A stretch of DNA of 64,000 nt from Gracilaria gracilis (lineage: Eukaryota > Rhodophyta > Florideophyceae > Gracilariales > Gracilariaceae): assembly GCA_030374805.1 (NCBI GenBank), contig JARGSG010000068.1, positions 248,001-312,000 of the forward strand, written 5' to 3'. Below the pieces are notes generated by a model, which worked only from the letters and a program-made list of their open reading frames with translations, was not told the origin of the DNA and ran no database searches. Each line of letters starts with the position of its first letter. The first letter of the stretch is position 1. This document shows, piece by piece, positions 21,762 through 32,026 of this stretch. The position numbers and the translations under genes are program-made.

Positions 21762-24700
21762 TTACTTCTTGGGCCTGTACTGGTTATCCGGGTGATGTAC
21801 CACAGACAGTGCTCTCAACAAAGCGTCATTTGGAGTGCGAACAGTCGTATCTGGAACAGTGGTGGCGACTTGCTGTGATTTCTTATCCACACGTTGTCTC
21901 TTACGTCCTCGTTCGAGGAATGACTTCTTTCGCTTTCGCGCTTGGGCTCCCAATCCGGGGTTTGGGTTGACAACATCGATGGTTTCTACGTCGCGGGGGT
22001 CTACAGGAAGGTCTGGTACACGGCATGGGGCATGCATCGTGGTTTGAGGTCTCGATGGATAGCGCCCATTGTTGAGGTGGCGCACGCCTTCCTGAAGGTA
22101 GTTCATGACGCTTTGAAGCCCTACGGTTCCATAGTTCTCCGCTAAGCGATGCATTTGGTCATATAATGCTTTGCCGTTGGAGTACGATACGTCGGTTGAC
22201 ATCTGTGTTCGTTGTTGTCGCTCGAGCTCCGTCAATCGATCACCCATTGTCTTTTCTGAAGCTTGGTTTCTGTCTTGTGCCGTACCAGACAATTGGGATC
22301 CTCCACTTCCAGTGTCCCCTCTATAGGCCCGCTCCCGTAGCTCTGCGGCTGGTCCTCCTTGCTTTTCCCGCAGTGTCAGGATATCTCTCATCGTCCAATT
22401 CTCGGGGTTACGGCTCCAATAAGGGTGCCAGATGTCCTCAATTCGGAAACGAGCTGGAAGGGCATCTCGAATATTGGGCCAGCGATCTCTAACATCGTCA
22501 TACACGACGTAGAGTCGCACCATATGGGAGCAAGGGAAGCCCCATGCGGTTGTGTCACGACAGCTACATCGCCCAGCTACTTTGTCGTCGAAACCTACTT
22601 GCTTGTGTAGGTACAAGTTGTACTGGTTACTGTTGGTATGTTGGGCCTGAGTGTCTCTGTCAGTTGGATTTGTTGTGGTGAACAGGGAGAGGGTAAACAC
22701 AACTAGTGGCTCCCCGGACGACACCTCCAGATCCTCCATGTCAATGTCGTAATTGAATGGAGCGTCATGGGTGGGTAGCAGGACGGCGTCCGTAACCCTA
22801 TAGAAGGCGGAGAACCGGACGCTTCGTTGAAGGAACTGCTTGATGCTGTAGGATGTGAAGGTAGTCAACAGCCTGGTGGCGCTATTCATGGATAGCGGGA
22901 GTCCTGACTGGACGAGCCTATTCCGCAGAGCGGTATCTCCCTGTGATGCTTGGTGTCTTCGTTCCTCCTTTAACCTCTTTGTGAACTGGGCAATAACAAG
23001 AGGTACTTCAGAAAACGGGACGTCCTTACTCAGGATGTTTCGCCGATATCGCGAGTGCGAGGACTCGCTGTAACCGCTACCCTGGAATAGAAAGCGGTAC
23101 GGCACTTGAAGATCCTTGTAGCACCGGATGAGAAGGGAAGGATTCTCACGGTACAGGAAGTTATACCATTTCGGAAGTGGGGTTGATGGAGAAAAGTATT
23201 CTCGCTCCAGGGTGTTCCTCCTTTCCTCGAACTTCTCCACCGTAAGGCTCGCCCGAAGCTCATGTAACTGCTCCCTCATATGCTGTCCTTCTTTGCCTCT
23301 ACCGATCAACTTGCACCATCGTTGCGTGTTTCCCATCTGGTTCTGGTTCAAGTGCCAGTCATCCAAAAATACGGATGAAAAGGGAAACACGGACCTTATT
23401 GCCGCAATTAAGGCGGCGCACTGATCTACTGCGAAGCAAGAAGGGGATATTCGCACGCACGCTTTGAAGTGCTGGAGGACCCAAGTAAAGCTCTCCTCTG
23501 TCTCATTTCCTATGTACCCCATGAAATATGTAGTCATATGTCCAGCATTGTCCCTCCCATTGATGCTGAAGAGAGGCAGATTGAAGCGGTTTGAAATAGC
23601 TTTGCAGTCCACTGAAACACCTGGTACGATTCCGTTACGCTCGTAGTCAGTACACCAATCCTGCAAACACCACGCTACAAATTGAAGTCCGTTTCGATCG
23701 TCCGTTCGACAGAAAACCTTGTGGTTTGGGTTCTCTGACTGTATTTGGATGAGGTTGTGATATAATCGTAGACACTCTTTGTCCTTTGGATAACGCGAAT
23801 TGTAGAGGTACTGCAGTCGCTTCCGAAATAGTTCCCTGTCTACAGTGACATTGTATTTATCCTCCATCAATTTGATTACAACGTCATATTGCAGATGGAG
23901 GTTGTTTCGTAGATGGCGGGCTTCAACCTCCGCTGTAGGACATAGTTTGCGTAGCAGGGCAGGTGGAGTAGAACCGTGATTGTGGTGCGCTCTGGCAAAC
24001 TCTGGAGAGAATGCGAACTTCTGTGTCCCGGATGTGGACACTCGAACCCTCCGAATTTTGAAGCTGTATGGGCACTTGTACTCTTCCTGATACTGAAGTG
24101 AACACTTCAGGTACCCCCGCAGTAGCACCTTCTTCCCCTCCTCATCAGTTCCATACTTGGAGTCCGAATAAAAAGTTTAAACCCGAAGTACTCTGCTATA
24201 TATTGTAGATGCTGCAATACCTGATGTTGCGTGCTAGCATCTATTTGATCCATATAGGCTATAAAGCCCCGACGCACCCACTCCTCCGCTGGATACTCTT
24301 CACTTGAGGTGGAACTGATGGTATCAACATCGACTTCGGACGGCGTAATTCGCCGCTCCACATCTCCGTCCTCACCGCCTGCTCCACCCTCCCAACCCTG
24401 AGATCTGGAAATGTCCCGTGCAGGAGTTATATGTGAATTCTACGACATAAGTTAAGCTAGAGATTAGAAGACATGTACTGCAATAGTACTGTGCTTTGGT
24501 CTGAAGACGTACCTGCTCTCCTTCCTGGCCAACGTTTTTCCTAACTTCATCGGTAATATCGATGACAGAGCTGTCATCGGATGCGCAATTTGGAGGATCA
24601 GGCTCCACACAGCACACATCGTAGGAACCTCCAATTGCATTGCTTTGGTCAGGATCTCCAGGGGCTATACGGCTCGCTTCCACATCTAGGACGATAATAT

Positions 24701-26528
24701 CGTCATCCTCACTTTGTCCACAGATTCTCCCGGGATCGGGAGTGCTCATGTACTCCCCATCCTTTTTCAACTCTGCATTTTTATACATCCAATCCAACGC
24801 ACTTGAGGGGCGTGATGGCAGTGATGCGAGGAAGTCGTCATCATCGGGCAAAACCTCCCTCACTGTTGAACAGCTGGCAGCCTTCTTTTTCTTGGGAGGG
24901 TCGAAAGTAACGAAAGGAATGCGTAATGAGGGGGGTACACTCTTCGCTATTGCAGCCTTGACAGCATCCCTTCGCTTATTCTTATTCCCTCGATACTCAC
25001 GACTTAGACGCCCGTGGTTGTGAATGTTTGCACCAGAGAGTACCCACCCCCTTTCATTCCTCAGTGCCTTCGCCATGAAGGCAGCCTTGCAACCATAACC
25101 AGGCGGCTTTCGTTTGTATTTCAGACAACGTAGACGGACATTCAGTCCGTATTCCCGCGATCTCCTCATAGGTTTACAGAACTGAACCCCGTATTCATAC
25201 CCATCCTCCGCGCATAAGTCGTAGATATATCTGGGGAGGTCCACAACAAACATCTCTGCAATCTCATTGGCATTCAGACGCTTTTCAGAAGCACCACCAC
25301 CATCCTGAGTCCTACTTGCACCATCATCCGCACTCCTAGCGTCCACTCTTCCGGTACTGTCCACAACCTCACTGTCAGTCGTGTTGTCGCCACACATGCC
25401 CGATTTTTCTGCTCCTCCAGCTGCGTTCAGGCGTGCAAGGTAGATCCTCTCGCGACGTTCGAGATGGATCTTTGCAACGGCGTATTCGTTCATGAAAGGC
25501 ATGACGTGAGTTATGGACATAACCAAACGCACCCTCACCTCAATACACCCCCATCGATATCTCTCGGTCAAGTTGGTATCATGGCCTGCAATAAATTGCG
25601 CACTAGGGATAGCACCGTGGGTACGAGCGAAACATCCCATCATGGACAAAACGTAGGCCCCGCAGCTGTGCGAATCTGTCTGTGTCGCGAACCCAAAAAC
25701 ATCGAGCATGTAGTTTTCCTCTGCAACTATCCAATTGATTCTCATTTGCTGAGAGTGGTCAACTATTTTCATGATCAGCTCTCGACATTCCACGGGACAT
25801 TCAAACCTCATACTATCACTCCAGTATATGCGCCACTTCTGTTTTCCAATCTTTTCTGCTACAAAGGCCGCCCAATGTTTACGTTCAACTATGACCGGAA
25901 CGACAATCGTCCTAATCTCTGTAGGGCTCGGATACAGCTTTTCAGTGAACCTCTCTTTGTAGCGATCAAGTACAGCAATTTGTTCCTCCGGCGACATCTT
26001 TCGGTACGAACTGGCTACATTGCTGATACCACATTTCGTATCTACAGTCACGAGTAGGACACCGACACGAGGCTCCAGTTCCAAGACCCCGCTCCCAAGA
26101 AGTACGTTGCAGAACCACGCGTTTCGATCACACGAAGACATCAAGTGAGGGCTCACATTTCCCTTATTGTCAACTGAGTTCTTCAACTCCAGAATTAGAT
26201 AACACCACAGCCCTTTCAATTCCTTAAACCCATCTTTTTCTATCCTATTGAATTCCACCATGGTATGCTTCTTCAAGTTCTCCAAAAACGACGAGATCTT
26301 CTTCACAATTTGGCGTATGACCTTCTTCTCTTCTTTCGTGAGCTCTCGATCTAAATCTTTCTTCTCTCCCATAACTTCCTCTGTTGTCTTTACAGGAAGA
26401 AGATTTTCGTCGACCTCATCCCCTGAGTCCTCCAATCGAGGATCTAAGACACTAAATATATTAGCGTCAAGAGGATCCTCGGGGGGGTATCTCACAGATG
26501 TGTCGTCTGCGGAGCGGAAAGTGATCAT
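21762..26528 (-). CDS. MULE transposase fused to Ulp1-like protease, FAR1 modules and SWIM finger (spliced)
   Basis: Exon 1 runs from ATG 26528 (context ACCATGA) to 24513. It encodes a C48/Ulp1-type cysteine protease fold with visible H218 (RKHWAAF), D238 (IYWSDS), Q283 and C289 (SHSCGAYV), then a FAR1/WRKY-GCM1-type zinc module (about 420-506, ending HNHG). An intron at 24512-24398 (CAG/GTACGT...ATCTCAG/GG) joins in phase 0 to exon 2. Exon 2 starts a second FAR1 module (FGFKLF...YGTDEEGKK...HHNHG). Within it the frame moves by -1 at a run of five T at 24174-24170, then stays open to 21762. The transposase has D (VSVDCK), D (CFAVDQC) and E (YSESSHS), followed by a SWIM finger CSC...CSH and a basic tail (RKRKKSFLERGRKRQR) like a nuclear signal. 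The frame step could be a lost T, ribosomal slippage or a sequencing error. Ulp1-bearing MULEs are known from plants (Kaonashi type). Confidence 0.9.
24398..24512 (-). other. Intron of the MULE gene, 115 bp
   Basis: Donor CAG/GTACGT and acceptor ATCTCAG/GG keep the protease-FAR1 frame in phase with the second FAR1 module. A second possible acceptor (TTTCCAG) lies 7 bp upstream but would run into a stop. CTTAAC could serve as branch site. Confidence 0.8.
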
Positions 26529-26612
26529 GGTTTCTGAGAATGGGTACACAGGGGCCAACGCTATGCGACGAAGACGGGTTTAGATAAGCTGAATAGCAAC
26601 AAAGAAGCTATT

Positions 26613-26848
26613 TCGCGAGAAAGACGGCGTCTGCAGCTATTGAAGCGGAGTAGCGACGGCTGGGCGATCACGATTACGCGAGAAAGACGGCCTCTGAAGC
26701 GGTTAAAGCAAAGTAGCGACAACTGGGCGATCACGGCGTCTGCAGCTATTAAAGCGGAGTAGCGACGGCTGGGCGATCACGATTTTGCGAGAAAGACGGC
26801 CTCTGAAGCGATTAAAGCGAAGTAGAGACGGCTGCGCGATCACGATTC
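26613..26848 (+). repeat. MULE subterminal tandem repeats (about four units of 52-62 bp)
   Basis: Units share GCGAGAAAGACGG, then TCTG, then AAGCGGAGTAGCGACGGCTG and GCGATCACGATT; one unit lacks the first block. They lie between the gene start and the right TIR and could be promoter or transposase-binding repeats (inference). They are not found at the left end. Confidence 0.85.
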
Positions 26849-26903
26849 AAGAACATTAACAAAGAAATGCAGGAAAAAGGGTAGCTCGTGATATCGAACC
26901 TTA

Positions 26904-27177
26904 GGCAGCTGCCCGGGCGAGGAACATATGTTGGTGGGAAAAGCGCAGAGTTGCGCGCGCTTTTTTGGATTGCGACCGCGTCACGCCATTTGAGCTGTTG
27001 GGCGAATGAGTGTGTTGGAAGCGGAGGTTCCAGACACTTGGCGGGAGTTGAGGACATGCAGAGGTTTTGGGAGCGTTACTCCTGTAACGGAGGATCCTAC
27101 GGTATTCGTTTCATAGATTTGGAGGATCTACGGGAGAAATCTGACATTCCTCACAGTGCGTAGATTCTCCGGGGGTC
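26904..27177 (-). repeat. MULE terminal inverted repeat, right
   Basis: Reverse complement of the left TIR over 274 bp, ending GATTCTCCGGGGGTC at 27177, followed by the target-site copy GAAGTTTCC. Confidence 0.95.
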
Positions 27178-27353
27178 GAAGTTTCCACCCAATGTTTTTG
27201 GCATGTAATGTACGTAAGAAGTACTACGTCGTGTGGCTAGGATATTGCAAAAAATAGAAGCTTAGTCACTTCAACATCTAATTATTCATGGGCTCTATGT
27301 TCGCACCATCTTCATAATTATGTCTTTGTCTTTCATAATGCTTTATTATTATG

Positions 27354-29494
27354 CTAACTGTTGTTATTATTCGTTCCGAAACTTTGTAAGCTTCTCAGGT
27401 CAACGTCTATCGCTTCCGACTTGCTTTCTGCGAGCGGTCCAAGCACGCAGTCATCTGCCATTAATTCCTTCATTGCAATGTAAGCAACTTCCGTAAAATG
27501 CGTTGCGAACGAATTTGTCACAATGTGTATCACGCTGACGAGTATAGCGCAAAGCAGAAGCCATCCGTGAGAAATTCGGTACGGCTTCACGATTGCCATT
27601 AAGGCGTTTTGCTGTTCAATAGTATATGGTCTTGTGTAGATCCATGGTTGACCGCTGGAGTTGAGCACAAGGTCCAAATCTCGGAGGCCGGATGTGACTG
27701 CGTTCGTAATGGTCTCGGCACTTTCATTCCAGTTGGGACGATGAGCAAACTCTATACTTTCTAGTGTTCCTGATGTGCCAATATGCTGCAGTGTTGACCA
27801 CACTGCACTTCTTACATCTATGAAGTCATAGCCAAGTCTGCGCCTAATTCCATTCAACACGTTGTTTAGAAACAAGGTGCGTTCTTGTCGACGCATAAGG
27901 TCTGGTCGAAAGGGCATTGTGTTCATGTTCAGTCCGCTCTTTGAACGCAAAGACGTTGACAACTCCACAGCCGAGTACGTTCCATTTAGAGAATATATTT
28001 CAAACACTGTCTCCCCAGTGCCATAAAACACCGACACCCGAATAGTGTCGCGCAGGGCTGCATCAGGCTCTTTTGGAAAAGGTTTCACACACTTCAACAC
28101 TTTGCCAGACTCGAAAAGCCCACGGGTGGATACGAAAAAGTCATCACAGTACGGGTCAGAATGGTCTTGTACAGGTTCTCGGGGCGGGCCATGCACTGGC
28201 GCCAGAACGGTATCAAAGTTGTGATCGGCATAATACTCGGAGCGAACACTTGTACCTGCCAAAATGGTGGCGAGCTCGACCACATATAGAAAGATGAGGG
28301 CAAACAGAGGCCCAAAAAGCAGCTTACACCTAATTTGAGGTGTGCATCGACTTGATGCGATTGGTACAGATTCTGTAAATGGTTCACGCGTGGTAAAAAG
28401 ACGAGAAACAAAACGAAAGGAGTTGAGTCTGGAAAATGTGATGTACGAGGAGTACGTGTTGTGATCAATTCGAGAAGAAGTTTGAATCAAACTTTCCACG
28501 ATATTATGTAGTTGTGACACAATAATTAAAGACAGAATCCCAACAATAAACTCGTTTGCGAGCTCATTTGTCGAGAATGAATTAAAAAACGTTAAAGAAG
28601 GTACTCTGAAAGGTGCAGTATCTCCATATACGGGCTGAAACGTTTGCGGTACATTGTTGTGCTCTGCGCTTGGCGCTTGAAGTGTTGCAGTTTGCATATG
28701 TGCAAACTCCAAAACAGAAGAGTTATTCGAGGCAGAAAATACAGCCGCATGTCCAGAAAGGTTCGATGATATGCAAATGGGCTCAAGGACTGCCTCCCGC
28801 TCCGATTCCATAGAACGGTAAGAGAATGTTACCCGTACATAAAACATCACTGAGGCACATATTTCACCATGAGAACAGCTGGAGGAGTTTGAGCAAAGGG
28901 CAAAGTTGAGAGGAGTACAAACGCAAGGGAAAGAAGAGGATTCGCAGGGGTTATTTTGAACACCTCGGCTTCGAATATTGATTCGGATAGACAACTTCGA
29001 GTTCCACGGCAGTGTTGGTGCGAGAAACATTGGTCTCCCGATAATCCAAACCCCAGTAGCGGTAGTACTGAGTCAAAATGTTGGCTTAGGATTGATCTGT
29101 TCCGTTCTTGATAGTACTTTGAAGAGGTACAAATGCCAGATGTCATTCCAACTGAAGCATCCCATTCACAATGCTCTCCTTCGTCACATTCCATCGAAGA
29201 TTGGCAGCTATAGTTCGCGTAGCGCGGTGCTTTGAAACATTGACAAGGAGGGGATGCACAGCTGAAGCATACGCGAGGTTCAACGCATTCAGCTGAACCA
29301 TGACATAAATCGGCGGTGAGACCGGGAATGTTCGAAGGAGGAGGCGTTGAAAGAGGAGGCCAGCGCTCGTGCAATTCCTGGAGAATCACGTTTACATCTT
29401 CGTATGTCACAGGAAGTTGTGAATCATCGAATTGGGCGCTAGCAACGATGAAGAACCATGACAGTAACCAAAGCGATGAAGGTGCTGCCGACAT
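27354..29494 (-). CDS. Cysteine-rich secreted/membrane protein, receptor-like, unrecognised family
   Basis: Start ATG 29494 opens a signal peptide (SSLWLLSWFFIVASA), followed by a cysteine-rich ectodomain. It has two related modules, the first ending YSCQSSMECDEGEHC and the second LCSNSSSCSHGEIC. Further on are hydrophobic segments suited to membrane spans: IVGILSLIIVSQL, CKLLFGPLFALIFLYVVEL and GWLLLCAILVSVIHIV. Between the last two lies a ~270-residue polar, probably luminal domain with N-glycosylation sequons (NGTY, NESA, NSSG). The reading frame changes once between about 28950 and 29000, within the second cysteine-rich module. A one-base change or sequencing error is likelier than an intron, as no good splice pair is visible. 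AATAAA (27342-27347 on the plus strand as TTTATT) follows the stop closely. I recognise no characterised family. Confidence 0.7.
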
Positions 29495-30274
29495 CACTAA
29501 CTTGGACTAGATACCAATCGGACAAATATGCAGGTGCTGAAGAGTGTCAACTTGAGTTGGGTGGGCAAGTTTGCAAGTTTGGTAGGGGATGCGACAATTG
29601 GGAGGCCAAGTTATGTATTGCAAATTTGTGCACAGAGAAAAGCTGCATTCCAAGTATGAAATGGTGAAATGGATGGCAAGCAAGTGCTTGAAACAATGCT
29701 GCTGGCGGCGCTCGAGTTCTGAGGACCACGAAATGGACAGCGACGGATTTGTGTTTCGGTCTTAAACTTTATCTATTGCCCAAAAAGCTGTACGTATGTG
29801 AAGGCACAACAGTGGTGTGTACAATATATATAATAGCGACTTCAATTGTTGTCCGGTTCGCTCGGCCGACTCGGGCGCATCGGTGCAATATTGGGTTGCT
29901 TGTTCCTCTTTTTCTCCATGACAGCGATGAGAATAATTGTAGCGATGTATACTCTAACTGAACCAATAAACGCGTTTGCTCTGCCGTGACGTTGCCAACA
30001 AGCTGCAAGCTTTGAGCTTTAAGTGGAGTGAGATTGTAAAGCAGGATGAGAATGAGTTATCTCGACAAACGAGTGAAGATAAGGTATAAAACTTATAACC
30101 ACGAGTTGGTGGATATAAATCGCTTATCGGAGGCGGCTTGCCTATATCACAGTCACTCGGCGTGAGTCTGATATAGGGCAAACCGCCTCCCCAGTGTGGT
30201 TGCTATACAACGATTTTTAGGAAATATCGTCATACAATTTGCTGTGAACAGCGTTCTATTGCAAGCGGTCAGCC
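29495..30274. other. Intergenic with a hairpin
   Basis: No gene supported. It contains the imperfect inverted repeat at 30129-30190 and the presumed promoters of the divergent genes on either side. Confidence 0.6.
30129..30190. repeat. 62-nt hairpin with 22-23-nt arms
   Basis: GGAGGCGGCTTGCC and TATATCA on the left pair with TGATATAGGGCAAACCGCC on the right, with about two differences. The 15-20 nt between them can form a further small stem (ACTC/GAGT). It could be a MITE relic, a small-RNA precursor or a cis-acting fold. Confidence 0.75.
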
Positions 30275-30422
30275 ATGCGCCCGTCACGGTCCGCCCTGCT
30301 CCCCCTCACCCGAGCGCTACAGATTTTTGTTGCCGTGTTTCTGTTGGGAGCATGTGAAGCACAACAAATTGTTGTTGACAACAATGCATTGGTGGGAGTT
30401 GTCATGCTTGCGTTGTGTGGTA
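30275..30422 (+). pseudogene. 5' part of a small secreted-protein gene, interrupted by a Copia element
   Basis: ATG 30275 opens a typical signal peptide (ALQIFVAVFLLGACEA) followed by QQIVVDNNALVGVVMLALC. After 49 codons the sequence enters a Copia LTR at 30423. The host sequence resumes at 36895 beyond the 5-bp duplication TGGTA. At the empty site the sequence would read GGTACGTACG, which contains a strong splice-donor-like GTACGT, so the gene may have had an intron here and the element may sit at or in that intron's edge. Function unknown. Whether an intact allele exists elsewhere is not visible. Confidence 0.5.
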
Positions 30423-30614
30423 TGTTAATACCGGAGCGCCTCATGCAAGGCAGAAGCGCCACATGTGGCCACGTATGCGTGGCACGTGTGTGCCGTGCTC
30501 CGTAGACTGCGCAGTAACGAATAAATTGCACTGCACTCGGCCGGCGGCGTCATCCCGCCGACCGAGGGCAGCGAGCATTCCTGTCTTCCCCTAACTTCTA
30601 CCGCGCTCGCTACA
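30423..30614 (+). repeat. Copia element 1, 5' LTR
   Basis: 192 bp, TG...CA ends, containing CACATGTGGCCACGT and an AATAAA at its centre; same sequence as 36698-36889. Confidence 0.95.
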
Positions 30615-30632
30615 TGGTAGCATCGCCTGGGG
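30615..30632 (+). promoter_or_regulatory. Primer-binding site of Copia element 1
   Basis: TGGTAGCATCGCCTGGGG immediately follows the LTR. The start TGGTAGCA matches complements of eukaryotic initiator tRNA-Met 3' ends (…TGCTACCA). Confidence 0.6.
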
Positions 30633-32026
30633 CGCGCTGCCCCGGGCCGCCGACGTCTGCGCACATTTTCCTCCCCTCTTTTCCGCGTGCTTCCGCGCTT
30701 CTACCGCGCGTACGCTCAACTGCTCAAGCTTTCAACTTTGGAGGGTTGCGCGTCGCGTATGCTAAGGCTCGCCTGCCCAGAGGTATGTTGTGGCTACGGC
30801 TTTGCGCGCGCAATCTACCGTGGACAAATATCTAAGTGATGGGCTCCCAGGTCTGTAGACTCTGTTGTGGCTCAGAAAGATGATTGAACTCTGACAGGAT
30901 AACGACACTTTACTCGGTTTTTTCTTTGTACTGTTGATGTCTACACAAAATATGAGTACTAATGAACTACATATGATGGTTATGGTTTTCTTTATGATCG
31001 TGAAAGTCTCTCTTTCTTATACGAATTGGCGAACACTTCGCTTCGTCTCATTCGTTCCCGCTTGCGCAAAGCCGCATTGCATCGTCGAACTCCACTTGTT
31101 TCTCTCTACGCTGCGTTGCTCGATATTCGCCACAACATGGCTGCAAATCAACTCTGCGCAAGCCATCTGCCCCAAAAAGTCCGCAATATCCTTCGTTCAT
31201 GCTCATTGCACCAAAAGTATCCGGCACTAAATGCCCTACACTCCACATGGACTCTTGAAACTGCATGAAACTCAGACCTACTCCTATTTTCCCGCAAAAA
31301 CTTAATCGCGTCATACTTTGGAGGTGTCGTCATATTCATCTCTTGTAAGAAGTGTTTTCTCCAACAGGGAGCCCTCACACAACCTCCTCTATATGGCAAC
31401 CACTCAATACAATTCTAAACTCTTTCAGTCCTCACGTATTTTCTTCCTTGCGCAACGTTTTTCTCTTTTTTCGCAATCGCAATCGCTATGGTCTGGACTT
31501 TTGAAGAGGCGTCTCACACACACCGCTTGTGAGCTTTCACGTGGCTGGATATACTTCTTTCTGCTCTGGGTTCACCTTTCTTGTTTCGGAAGAATCCTAA
31601 CATTCGGAACTGGATTTCGTTTATCCGAAACTCCATAACATCTTCGACATCCGTGTTTGTCGCGCAGCGTTGAATGTCTTTCTGCCTCTGCGCGTGGCTA
31701 AACATCGCTGCAAGTACTGATTATTGTCAGGAGTGAAGTACCTACCGCTACGCGGTCGTGGGAATATCCTCCGAAGGTCGGATCGTTGTGGTGCGGGGTT
31801 AGCTGCTTTATTGCGGGGACCCGCCTTACATCGATCGCCTAGCTCCCTGGGTTGGGCTAGGGTCACCTTAAGTTTTAAACCAGAAGAAGAAGAAGAAGAA
31901 GAAGAAGAAGAAGCTTGTGAAGAGGAAGAAGATTGCGGATCCCTTTCCCGCTCAAGTAGGTTGCATTTTCTTGCGGAACCCTTTCCCGCCTAAGCAGGTG
32001 GATTGTACTTTCCCCGTTCACTTACG
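30633..32026 (+). other. Long leader of Copia element 1 with a (GAA)n tract
   Basis: A 1.4-kb leader without a supportable gene. It carries about ten GAA units near 31883-31912. The length is unusual for Copia and part of it may be an older insertion, but no boundaries were found. Confidence 0.6.

Larger units (their letters stand above)
20765..27177 (-). mobile_element. Mutator-like (MULE) DNA transposon, complete-looking
   Basis: Bounded by 274-bp terminal inverted repeats beginning GACCCCCGGAGAATC. It is flanked by a 9-bp target duplication, GAAGATTCC at 20756-20764 and GAAGTTTCC at 27178-27186 (one mismatch), the size typical of Mutator elements. Inside is one minus-strand gene with protease, DNA-binding, transposase and SWIM regions, and repeats next to each TIR. 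The TIRs look identical by eye, which implies a recent insertion. Confidence 0.93.

Noticed and set aside
31724-31993. 89-aa frame ending in poly-Glu in the Copia 1 leader
   Set aside because: The Glu run is the GAA microsatellite; no other coding signal.
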